64,000 bases of DNA. It comes from Acanthaster planci. Lineage: Eukaryota; Echinodermata; Asteroidea; Valvatida; Acanthasteridae. Of this stretch, positions 40,901 to 52,900 are shown one piece after another. The DNA lies in contig NW_019091369.1 of NCBI RefSeq assembly GCF_001949145.1, positions 1,455,955 to 1,519,954 on the forward strand. Reading direction: 5' to 3'. The number at the start of each line of letters is the position of its first letter. The stretch's first letter is position 1. The notes beneath the pieces are model-generated. The model did not search any database, was not told the origin of the DNA, and saw only the letters and a program-made list of their open reading frames with translations. The position numbers and the translations under genes were made by a program.

Positions 40901-43900
40901 TAAAGTTTCTGCAGAATGTCTGTAAAAACTTTCACTGAAAAAAAGAACACATTCATTCCTTATTTTCAGAAATAGAAAAACTTATTTGATTGGTTTCCAG
41001 AGCTGAATACAATTAATAAAAAGACTAGAACTGTTCTCAGCTATCAAATTTCAATGTCCAAATCTGTGGAATTTAAGATTAATAATTGTAAGTGATTTTA
41101 TCATTGTGACCAGTGTTACAAGTATGTAAGCTTAATCTATATATGGTGTTATTATCATTATGAAGTCAATCATTTCATGAGATACATGTATATCAGTGTT
41201 TCAACATTGTTAACCACTTGCTGCAGGGGAACCCTTTTTCGAGCACCACGGGTTTATATGCAGAGCGTGGGTACCCGAAATCGAACAAAAGAGCTAGGCC
41301 GTGTGACAAAAGACAGTACTTGGACCAAAAGACCTGCTGCTGGGAATTGCCATTGTTTTGGCTTGCATTTTTCGAAGGTAATCCGTCACTGTTTTTAAAC
41401 AGTATACCACTGTTTTGGGCATAGCGTGTCCGTGGATTAGCACCGAGGACAAAAGTGCTCCAGGGCCCCAATGATGAGAGACACAGCACCACTGCATGCT
41501 AATCCGGCCGCGTTCGAAAAAACGCCACTCGCATTCACTGGGGACACAAGAAATTACACAACACCTCACAATTCTGGGCTCTCTTTACAGGGCGGCAGGC
41601 CTGGCTGAAATACTCAGGAGTAATGAAGGTTGCCTTGTCAGCTTAGAGTAGCCACCAAACAGTCATTCGTGTGGATGTAAACATCCATTCAATGAAAGGA
41701 CGAATTTTTGACAAATTTTGAAAACTGAAAATCTTGAAAATCTCCCATATATGTGCACTGCATTTTTAAAAGCACCCGGCAGCAAGTGGTTAAGATCACA
41801 GGTAGTATGCAGCTTTAACTGTTTATTTTAGTGATGTCATGTTAATTAATAAGGGAATAAATATGTGCTTGGCCGGTCTTAAATGTGCATTTAAGACCAG
41901 CTCAGGAGAATGGACACAACTACACTACTACAGTAATGTCCAAGCCGGTTTGGGCATTTTTGGTGTCCATTCTCCTGAGCTGGTCTTACATGTTAGTTTA
42001 AGACCAGCGAAGCACATATTTATTCCCATTCATAAATACCTTTTTTATTCAGAGAGTCAGAAGAAGTCAATATAACAAGTATGATGGATTTCCAACAATT
42101 TTGTTCTAGAGTTTTACTTTCTTTTTCCTGAACACCCCCGTCCATTTTATGGTATATTCCTTGTGCCAGTTGTCCAATAGGATCTCCTTATATGGACTTG
42201 GCACGCGCGTGGAAAGCTATGTGCTGACAGACCCTTGACCAATCAGAATCGAATAAACTGTCTTGTATCCAGGTGCCAGCGCGTGATATACGCAGCGAGC
42301 ACTATCACTTCTCAGTGGACATTATCAAATGTTAATACACGATCAAGTTGCAAGTTGTTGAATGGGGAGACTGTCTGAGGTATTTATGAATACAAATTAT
42401 TGATGTGGTGCTAAGGTGCACATGGACTACAATGCCTCCTTTGTCTCAAAATACATACTCAGATTTTCTCGTTTCTGAAGCGCTTGGTACACTTAACCTA
42501 AAAAATGGCAAAAGCCAAAAAAAAAAACCTTGTAATTTGAGGATCAATCACGTACCCAGTACAGGAGACATTCTGTAGAAATGACCGGGCATGCCCTGTA
42601 CCAAAATCCTGAAATCATACCTTAAGTTCGTGCTTGTATCTTCCTTTGGTATTATTCTGATCAAGCCAGTAAACGATGTAGAAAAGTATGCCAATATTTC
42701 AGAGCTTTTGAAATAAATGTGGTTTAGATCTGAACATTGAGTGCTACTGACTGACAGAAGTTTTCAGAATTTTAAACACAAGAAAAACTGGCATATGATA
42801 ATTCTTTCAGATTTGATACCATTTCAAACTCTGACCTGTTGAAACAGTAAACCAATAACTCTTTGCATTTGCAATTTTGGATCATATCTACATCCAGTAT
42901 GAACAAATAACACACCAATACATATTACCTACACATGAAACAGATACGTGTACATATCTTAAAAAGTTGGAACGATCAAACATCTAGGTCTTTTGAAAGG
43001 TAGTTTTGAATGTGGTCACAAATAATTAAAACCAAAAGTAATTAGAATTATCCCTTTCAAAACATGCAGCAAATCATGCAGCTATTATGGTACGGATTAA
43101 AACATCCATTAACCTCCTATAGGCATGTTTCAAAAGGTCCTACATGTATGTTCATGTACACTAGATGTACATATATACGTTCGTAAGTTCTGACAAAAGG
43201 GGAAAAGTGTTAATTCAGAGGAATTGAAAGCAAAATGCAGAGTCAAGATACAAGGGGCTGGGAAATCTTGCTCAGTAGGAATGCAGCATGCATTGTGTTT
43301 AGTCCAAGCACCTATCTTTGGTCAGTCAGCCTAGCTAGTAGCTACTGTTATGAATACTAAATGTCATCTGCATAATTGACAATGAAACATTTACATGTTT
43401 AATGAAACGATTGAAAAAAAAAGCACTAGTATGGCAAGCAGGGAACCTGTGGCCTGACATGCGAATGATATGCAAATGTATGCAAATGATCCGAGACAAA
43501 ACTACAGTCTATGTATATATTCCACTGCACATGAACTGTGGAAAAATGAAATTCTTAATGCACAAAATCTCCAAGGCAAAACGAGAAGTACCTCAATCCT
43601 TTGTCACTTTTCATGCATTTATCATGCAGAAATGTACGACCCAATTAGGACCAAAAAGACCAGTTGATTAAAACTAATATTAGTTGCAATGAACAGCGTG
43701 TTTTCATTTCAGGAAGTAATAATTATTCATATAATATTCAAAGTACTTAATCATTCAAATTATTAGTAATTACAGAAATCTAAGAAGACAGCAAATGTTT
43801 TGCCTCAAGATAGAACATTATCAGACCAAGATTCAGGTGATTAGCCTTGAGATAACTCACAAAGTGGGGAGTGGTTCTGGATAAAAAAATGAACAGGGGT

Positions 43901-46900
43901 GGGGCTTAACAACAAAAGAGGAAGGTACAGAAAAGTTGGGCAAACACAACGTAAAACTTGTAAATTGGATTCCATTTACTTGTGACTGATTCTAAAATGA
44001 AGAGGAGTTTTGAGAAGATGCTGTAAAAATACTTTAGTATCCTACATGTTTGACAGCTGCTCATTCACACTTTGACCAATTATTTGGTAAGTGACGAAGC
44101 CAAGATGCATGATTAGTGAAGATGTTAATTCGTCGTGCTAAATGCGTGGTTGAAGCAACGTGCGAGCAAACCTGGGATAATCAGGAATGCCATTACACAA
44201 TCACGTCCCATACATGAAAGTTCATGGCTACAGATGTCAGATCTAGCCCGTCAACAATTTGGGTGAATATTTGGGCTGAAAGCACAGTTCTAGATAAAAG
44301 AACTTTCATGTATCAACAACAGAACTGTCGGGGTAATGACATTCCAAGCCACTGATTTTTGATGGTTATTTTGATGTGATTAAGCTTTCCCATCTCTAGA
44401 ATAGAAATACACCAAGTGGAAATAAACAAATTCTGTGACTATGCTATCAGAGGAAATCCACAGTTGAACTCATTAATTCTTCCCGTACAAATCAGAAAAT
44501 GTTGTGACTATGAATGAAATGATGCTGTGCTTTTCAATCTACAATTTTATGAATGACACCCAAAACTACGCACATTCAGCGACTGGACTAAGAACTGTAC
44601 ATAAGAAATAACCCCTACCACATTCTTGATGCATTAAAAGACTATAGAAAACCAGACAGGCATTCGGAAGGGAGAGGGGTGGATTTTACTCACATTTTGC
44701 CTACCAGCAGGTCATTGTGATTTTCGGCCAGACTGCCGTACTTTGAGACTGTGTCGCGCAAGCTAGTCTGGCTGGCATTGAGGGCAGCAAACAGACTGGG
44801 AGGAGGTGGAGATTATACAGAATGGTCGGCAACAAAGAACAAGAGGAGGGAAAGGAAAAAAAGGAGGGGAAGAAAAATAATAACAAGAACCGTGGGTCAA
44901 CAATTGGACAAGGGTATGGTCTCTGGATGGGTGGAAAGGGGTCTGAGTGTTTGACATGCAAGCTTGTGATTGGTTGGATCTGGTGTGAAATATACAGAGC
45001 ATGTAAATGGAACTGAAAAAAAAAATCAACATGGGAAATCAAGGGAAATTACTCTGTAAAAGTAGGAATCTTTCTCTTATACAGACTCACTTTTCAAAAA
45101 AACAATTAAAATTATTTAGTAACCAACATGAGTAATTATGACTAACTGCTTGTTTTTAATGCTGCATGCCTAGTGCTTGTGGTTTACAACAAATCACTTT
45201 ATGCACTTCTCAAAAATCAAACCTCGCCCTTTCTGCTTTGGCTTACAAGCATCTTTATCGCTCTACCATCTGACTTCTCACTGACTGAAGGTGTAAGTTT
45301 AGTTCTTGGCTTAATTTTCTCCAGTCTTTGAAATTAATATCAATGCTTATTCACTGGAACACACCTACTAATGACCTTTTTTCTTAGTATTTTTGACAGT
45401 AAATGTAGTTTTACAAACCAGAGTCACTGTTGATCCTTTTTAATTACTTCGTGGTCCAACATTTGTACTGCCATACTCATGTCCAAAATGATAACTGAGA
45501 CTTAGATATTCATCAATATCATTTTGCAGCACGAGCAACTGGCAAGCAGTTTCAGTCAAATCTCATATTGTTAGCCACCTGATGTTAACCAATATTAACA
45601 GCGGTTACCTCTACAGTGCACGTGCATGTGTCCGATGTCTAATGTTACCCGTAACAATCCTTAATCCTTCATGTAATGGCAGATTAATTATTGTTAGGGT
45701 TAGATTTTACTCTGAACACCCACACTTCATTAATGTGGAGGAGTTAACAGGGGAGTAATTAATTGTTTTGGGGCAACTACATTGATTAAAAGTGAGCCTG
45801 GGGTAACTGGCTATATGCTCAATGCACTCACTACTGAGGGCGCTATATGCAACCTTCCACTAGAGAACCAGAGCAGATTCACAATTGCTTGCAGGTTAAA
45901 ACATATTCAATTATAAGGCCTGGGGCCAGGCAACACAAAGAACATACTGAGGTTGAAAGTAAGGCCTTTTCTCTCAAATCTGGACTTCTTGTCAAATTCT
46001 GGCTTCATCTTGACCTCCACAATATGTGACCCGATCTCACCAAATGAGTCTGAAGGCCACATTTTCAGCTAATTTTTAGTGAAGTTTGCAATATTAAAGA
46101 AGAAGAGACTGAGCTATTTATTTTGAGATATCACCGATTTGGTGTCTCCATAAAAATGGGCATTACATGTATGTGGCTGAACAAGTTGGAGCAATCCTTC
46201 ATTTACTTTGTGCAAGAATCTTTGAACTGCTTCCACTTCTGAAGTAGCTCTAGCACCTTGTGGCTGACTTTCTTAGGCTGGGTCACAATGTGATCAACAC
46301 ACGGCAAAACACAATGCCAGCACATCCTAGTCTGTGTAAACCATTAATTTTCAGTACATTACTCTCAGGAAACAAGAGCTGGTACAAAAAACGAGGACTG
46401 CATGTAAAAAAAGAACACTCACTCAGGAACAATGTACGTGTAAGCTAAGAATGAATCCAGAACAAATCTCCCATGAAATGACACTACCAATACAAACAAC
46501 TTTGAAGAAAAAGTGAAATCAATAACTAAAATGTTGATAGGTATACATGTATGAAGACAGGCCTCACTTTGGATATCAGTCGAGAGGGGGTTGTGTTCCA
46601 GGTTGAACTGATGCTGTAATCTTTGGCACAAATGTTGGACATTGATTGTCCAGGCTGACTGACCAATGACAGATATTGCGGGTTGATTTATTGGTTTTTC
46701 TATTTTGCCCGCTCGAGAGAAAACCCATTGCATGAACTGCAAAGAAAAGACAATCTAGTGGGAAGTATTTCAACTTTTTACGTCCCAACATAACATAAAT
46801 TGGTTGTGAGTGCTCGGACATGTACATGTAGTACCAAACACCCATAAACCTGCACATACAAACAATGAGTTCCCACCCAAGGACCACGCCCTCTCTCCTC

Positions 46901-49900
46901 TTGCTTGGAACAGACAGAGTCCTAAGGACGCAGCATTCTATTAAAAATAGGAGACTGTGTCCCAACTTCGCAAATTATGAATATCAGTGTCAAACGTAAT
47001 GCTTCTGATCTTGTTGGCAATTGAAAAATAATCTGAAGTTTCAGGAACAGAGTTGGCATTTCTTCCCTATACCATTAGAAATGGCAGGAACAGCTGTCAC
47101 CTGCTGGGCCAACCAGTGGCATAACTAAGGGGAGCATGGGGGACATGGGTCCCCGCTTGAGTCCTTTGTCCCTGCCCCCGAAATCGGCGAAGGAAAGAAT
47201 CTTGTGATAGCCCATCTTGGTCAGTGTTTCATCTATGACTGAACCCACTGCTTGCCCCCTCCAGAAATGAGACCCCTCCCCAAGTTTCTCCTCCCCCTGC
47301 AAAATGTTTCCCAGTTACGCCACCGGAGCCAACGCAGATCAAAACGAACATATAACACCGGTAAATATAAAAGACCACGACAAAATCTGTTTGTCAGCAA
47401 GCAGGGCACACACGGCAGCACAAGCTCTTTCAGAGGTTGTCATTTTTTACACGCCGCTTCTACAAACCACACAAGTGACAACAAACTCAACACCCATCAT
47501 TCTACACTAGTACAACCCAGCAGGGCATGTAGGGTACACATGTAATGACATATATGGAGGTGCATAAAACAAACGTATTGTTAAGTAAGCGTATTATTAC
47601 ATCCAATCCAATCAGTCACACGGGTAATCCTGCACAACAACTGAAGCGTGGTTTGGCCAATCTGGTGAAGTTGTTACATCTACAGTAAACTATCTGCAGC
47701 TACGTTAGTTGGAAAGGGAACCACGTTGGGCTTCGTATGTGCAAATATACCATGCAAAAACGCAAAGGAAAACACCTCTTTAATACCCCACCCCCCAAAA
47801 AGGCTAAATGGAAGGCTAAATGAGTCACCTTAACTTTAAAAACGAATGTACATGTAACTTTGAATTCCATACATGGACAAACTGGGGCGCTCTTTCCATT
47901 GCATTCTTAGATTTACTTTCATAGAAAATAAAAACAACTGTAGGGTACTTTGATATCACTGGTTCACATGCACTTGCCATTTGTTAACATGAGGGAGTTG
48001 ATGTACATGTATATCATTGAAGGCACATATTCAGTTAATGGGAGCAAAGTGAGACAGACAAATTCTGAGTCTCTCTAGAAACTAATTGGACCTGTTATTG
48101 ATCTAACTGGTTTCCATGTACTATTGCCTGAGTACACATGGAGGAACTACTGCATACCGGGCAATGTCTCGCAATGACAAGGATGATTTATGTTTTTACC
48201 AATCAGGGATATCTCAACACAGAGCCCAAATGGGCTATAAATTTAGCCCGAGCAGAAGAAAGAATTCCCTGTATGTCTCAATGCTGATTTTAATCGTGTG
48301 CTAAATCACATGGGCAAGTTGTACTTACTGGTTTGTCATCTTCAGAGATTTGTAGGCCACTTCTATGTTTCCGTCATCCTTGAGCGAAGTAATCTCTTCC
48401 TCGATGAAATGTTCTTTCTCCTTGCTGACACCACCATCGGGAGAATCCTCCCCATTGTATCGGTTCTCCCATCGGCGTTGCTGATTGGTCAGTTCTGTCT
48501 TTAACCTGCAGGATAATTCATGACAGTCACCCAATCAGCTGTCCTTATAATATTTTATAAGGACATCTTTTTAAGGTATATGCCTTCACATTACAGTGAT
48601 TTTGAGACTTTAGTTTTTCATCTTTTTCAAATTTTCTACCATTCACCAATATGTACATTCATCCAACAAGTTTGACGGTCAGCAGAAATAAGTACAATTT
48701 GTTTTTATCAAAAGAAAAAAGTAAATGGAGGCATTTACACACATCAAGTGAGACACAAACATTTACTTTGTAACCTAAAAGATGGGATTGAGGTAAAGCA
48801 AAATATCCGGCAACAACCGATGACAACCGTACACAAATAATGCAGATTTCTAAGCATGGCTTTGCACTGGGGAGATGTTAATTAATTTCGGATTTTTGCC
48901 CTGCCCTTGGAAATAATTGTTCGCCGTACCTGCTGCTACATCTGACTTGAACCAGCCAGCCGACACTGGCAACCTCGGTGGTTGAGTGGTTAAGACGTCT
49001 GCACTAGTAAGCTTGAGGCCGTGGGTTCGAGTCCCACCCGAGTACGCTTGTGGTTTTTTCACAAGCCTTCGGGGGCAAATACCGAGTATACAGTGTTGTA
49101 ATACAGATCGGGTAGGGCAAAAATCCAAAATTAAAAAATGCATATGTTTATGACATTACATATAACAAGACTGCTGAATAACTAAGTAATTCAGGATGGC
49201 AATATACATAAAGAAGATTAGTTTCATGTATTGTGGGCAAACACAGAGAGGGAGGCCTTCAGAGCCAAGCTGTGAAAACCATTCCTGATCTCTTATAACA
49301 ATCTGTTAATACACAACAGAAATGCAAACTAGATTCATAATCAAAACTGAAAGTTCAGCACTATTATTTCATTCCATGAATCTGTCAACCTCAAAACTTT
49401 CTATTCTTAGCCTCTTTTGCAACTTCTGTTTTCATAAAATGATTTTTTTTTGTCATAGTGTACACTGCAGAATAGAAACATGGGGAAACATCCGATATGA
49501 GGTACCAACTACAGGCTCCGTGCATGAATGAAAGAGGGCGCTCTACACACCTGAGTATCTCCTGTCTATGTTTGTGGTTCTCATCACCCAATGCCGCCAC
49601 CTGGCTGGTCAGCACCGTCAAGATATCATCTTCAGGTGAGCTACTTTTGACAGCGTCCCGGAGATTCTCCAAGTCCTGTTTGAGTGCCATGTTCTCGTCC
49701 TTGTAAGCAACCAACTGAAATACAGAAGACAAGAAGTTTAAACACTATCCAAATAAAATCTGAATGGTGAAAGGCCAAAGACAGTTGAAACACAAGGCAT
49801 CAGAACAAGACAAGTGCAAAACAGCTAAAAATCTGAAGAATTCCTGTGCTTCTGAGCAAAACATGACAGCTGCAAGCCTGCCAATATTGTGTTCTATTTA

Positions 49901-52900
49901 TACTCTGCATCAAAGCAATAACTAATTCCAACCACAGCTTCATTTTAGTCAACAAATTAACTTTACTATCGTGAGACAAATTTACTGCTTTCTTATTCAG
50001 GCTAGAAATATACAGTTCAAGGCAACATACAAAATCTACGTTTTTCTTTTAAGCAGTAACTATTTTATAAAACTTCTGAACTGTACAAAATTTTAAATTT
50101 GAAGTTTTGCCCCTTTCCTGCCACAAAACCATCTATAACTACTGATGACAAATATTCCAAAATTCCAGTGCAATGTTACAAACTCTTCCACTGAGTTGAG
50201 ACACAGCACTGAGCTATTAGCTTGCATCTAGCCATCTGACTGCCTGTCCTGTGCACCAGTCAAATCTCTATTTGACTTGGCTGGTTTTGGTTTGGATACC
50301 ACGGAACACTGATTTCTGCTTGTCAAGACCATATTTTCTTTTTCAGAAGTAACAGTCCTTCAAAACATCAGCAGGATCAACAAACTGAACCCCAAAATCA
50401 AACAACTCTGACAGTGCAATCCCCTCATGCTTTCAGAAATGTAAAATGAAAAAAAATGCTTCAACAGTTTACTGGCAACAATGATATAAAAAATACAAAT
50501 AATAAGTTAGAGGGCCTGATGTTTTGATTCTGGCAAAATCTTTGAGAAAGATTCTACTAGGATTGAAAGCATCGACCATTTTTACTGGTTTCTGTTCCGC
50601 TGGTTTCTGTTCCTGTCAACAGTCACCACTGACTTACCTCAGCATTCGATGCATCCAGGTCCCCCTCAATGGTGCTGGTCCGCGTCCTGGAGTCTGACTG
50701 GCTCTTCTCCAACTTGAGCTGGAACTGTCGCTTCTCCTTCTCCAGGTCTCGCACCCTTTGCTGCAGCTTGAGGAAGACGTTCATGTCCATACTGGCCTTT
50801 TCCTGACCCTGCTCCTGAAACAAAGCCAGACTTCATCAAATGCTTGGTCCATTGAGAGCAAACAAACCCAACCCAAATTTGATCATAACGTTAGGGTTTC
50901 ATTCAGAATCCGATGACTAGAGACAGTTTTGATCTTGGGCAAGTCAAGTTACTCCTCCTTGTCCTGTTCCGTCCAGACTTTAAATGGGTACATGTACCGT
51001 ACTTGTGCCAAATGATCTGACCTGATGAACAGGGGTAATAATTGTTAAGCACTTTGAGATCGTTGGTTTCATTTCAGGCAAGTACCTTTTCTCACAAATT
51101 GGCCTCATCACCTTCCCTGACTTAAAGCTACTCAGTTTATGATTTTAGATCCTTGACAGGGGCACTTGGGACTCAATGTAAGTTGATCCAGGCTATGCAA
51201 TGTGAAGCCAATGATGAGTCTTTCATAAGGCCACAGCATGACATCTGCTTATGGTTCAAAGGTCCCAGACAAAGTTTAAGCTGGATATAATAGGAGATAA
51301 CGCCAAGCTTTGAAAAAAGGTCTTGGCAATGCAAGACTTGCTACCTGTCCATCTTTCCGTGTTCAGTCTGCCCAGCCCATTTCAATCATTTTTTTTTCTA
51401 ATCAAGTCCAGACGCAGGTGCTAACGACTGATTCCCTCATTCCATTTATCTCTACATCCATCCTGCTGACAAGATTTCAGATCCTGCTCAAGCCAACATG
51501 TGTATCACATTACCAAGTCCCTTCCTCATCATGTGGACCTGTCCCTGAATATTCTGTGGGTTGCCTTCTTGTTTCTAAAACGGAGCATTTCTTAATTGCA
51601 TTCTTCCTGTCCTTGGGGTTCCTTTTTTCTTGTCGGTGCTAGGTTCACTGAGGGTTACTCTTTCTAAATTTAAGAATTTATATCATTTGACACTCAGTGC
51701 AAGGCACGGCCATGCTTCTCCACAAGACTTTTGCTGAACAATCAACGGACCACATTTTAGATCTTACAAATTCTGCATCTGCATCCCGTACGACTGTTAT
51801 AATTAACCCGACTAATTCATAAACCAAACCTGAAATCAAACTGCACTGAAAATGTGACTATTTAAGCAAGAATATTCAGATCACAAAGTAGAAATCTGAC
51901 AGATGCATTTATCCAAAAGACATTTTTTTCTCAACAAGTTCTTTAAAAATGTGATATCACTAAACAGATAAACTTGGTATTTCAGAAAAATTTCACAGTT
52001 CAGAATAGATTTGTTAATGACTCCCCCCAAACGAAACTGACCTCTGTCAATGATTCTATTTTATATGTATTATTTTAAACATTTTATCCTTTTGATGATG
52101 GAAGTTACAGCTTGGACCTTTTTGTCCCAAATCTGCCCACATTACCTGTATCTCATCCTCCACACTTTCCACGTCCTCAACTCGATTAGTAGACAGGGTC
52201 CCATACCCTGACTCCCCTCCCTCGCTACTGTCTGTCCGTACGTGATGCGCATACTGGGGTGGATGCTGGGCCGCCTCCAGGTCCTCTTTAAGGTTGTCGC
52301 ATCGTTGCTCCATTCGTGAGTAGTCTTGGAGAAGCCTCTGGTGCCGTTCCTTCTCCTCAGCTAGCTCCTTACGGACCTCCTCCAGAGCGGCTTCAACCTC
52401 CCGCTTGATGCGCTCTGACAAGAGAATGAGGATATCAAAGGGTGAATCCGGAACCAAGGGGGGGATTGGAAGATCTTTCATGTAATTTCTTTGGCCTTCC
52501 TCAGGGATGAGGAAACATCTGGGGCCTTTTACATGCTTTTGGAAGGAAAGGGAATGAAATGGCCTTTTCATTATTTTTCAAAAGATATTTTGAAGGGGGA
52601 GGGGCATGGCCTTACTGGATCCCCATGGAACTGCCCCGAGGATAGAAGGCTTGGGAGTCTTCACAATAGACTAATCAGGCAACCAGAATAAGACACCATT
52701 ACTGGAATGGTAGGATGCTCACAGGCAGGTGGTACACATGCTTTAAATGCCTCTTCAACAAACTGGGTGTTATGACTGGTTGTGAAATCTGGCAAACTCA
52801 TCAATGAAAGTTCATGAGAACTTTCCTAAACGTAAATGACGTTAATAATCTGGGTGTAACCTGACCTGTGGCAGGACAGTTTCTCCTCTGTCCACTGCCT

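Larger units (their letters stand above)
39500..48328 (-). other. Large myosin V intron (about 8.8 kb)
   Basis: Holds the candidate cassette exon (44694-44795), a piggyBac-like element (41214-41789), a dispersed repeat copy (41853-42391) and an hAT-like element (47114-47325). Open frames elsewhere, for example 44701-45042 minus and 46419-46965 minus, lack recognisable domains. Confidence 0.75.

Noticed and set aside
44701-45042. 113-codon minus-strand frame near the candidate cassette exon
   Set aside because: It is in another frame from the candidate exon, with a low-complexity Phe/Ser/Pro-rich translation from a purine/pyrimidine tract.
46419-46965. Two overlapping minus-strand frames of 107 and 129 codons
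   Set aside because: No domain, no splice context and no similarity to myosin V; regarded as chance frames.
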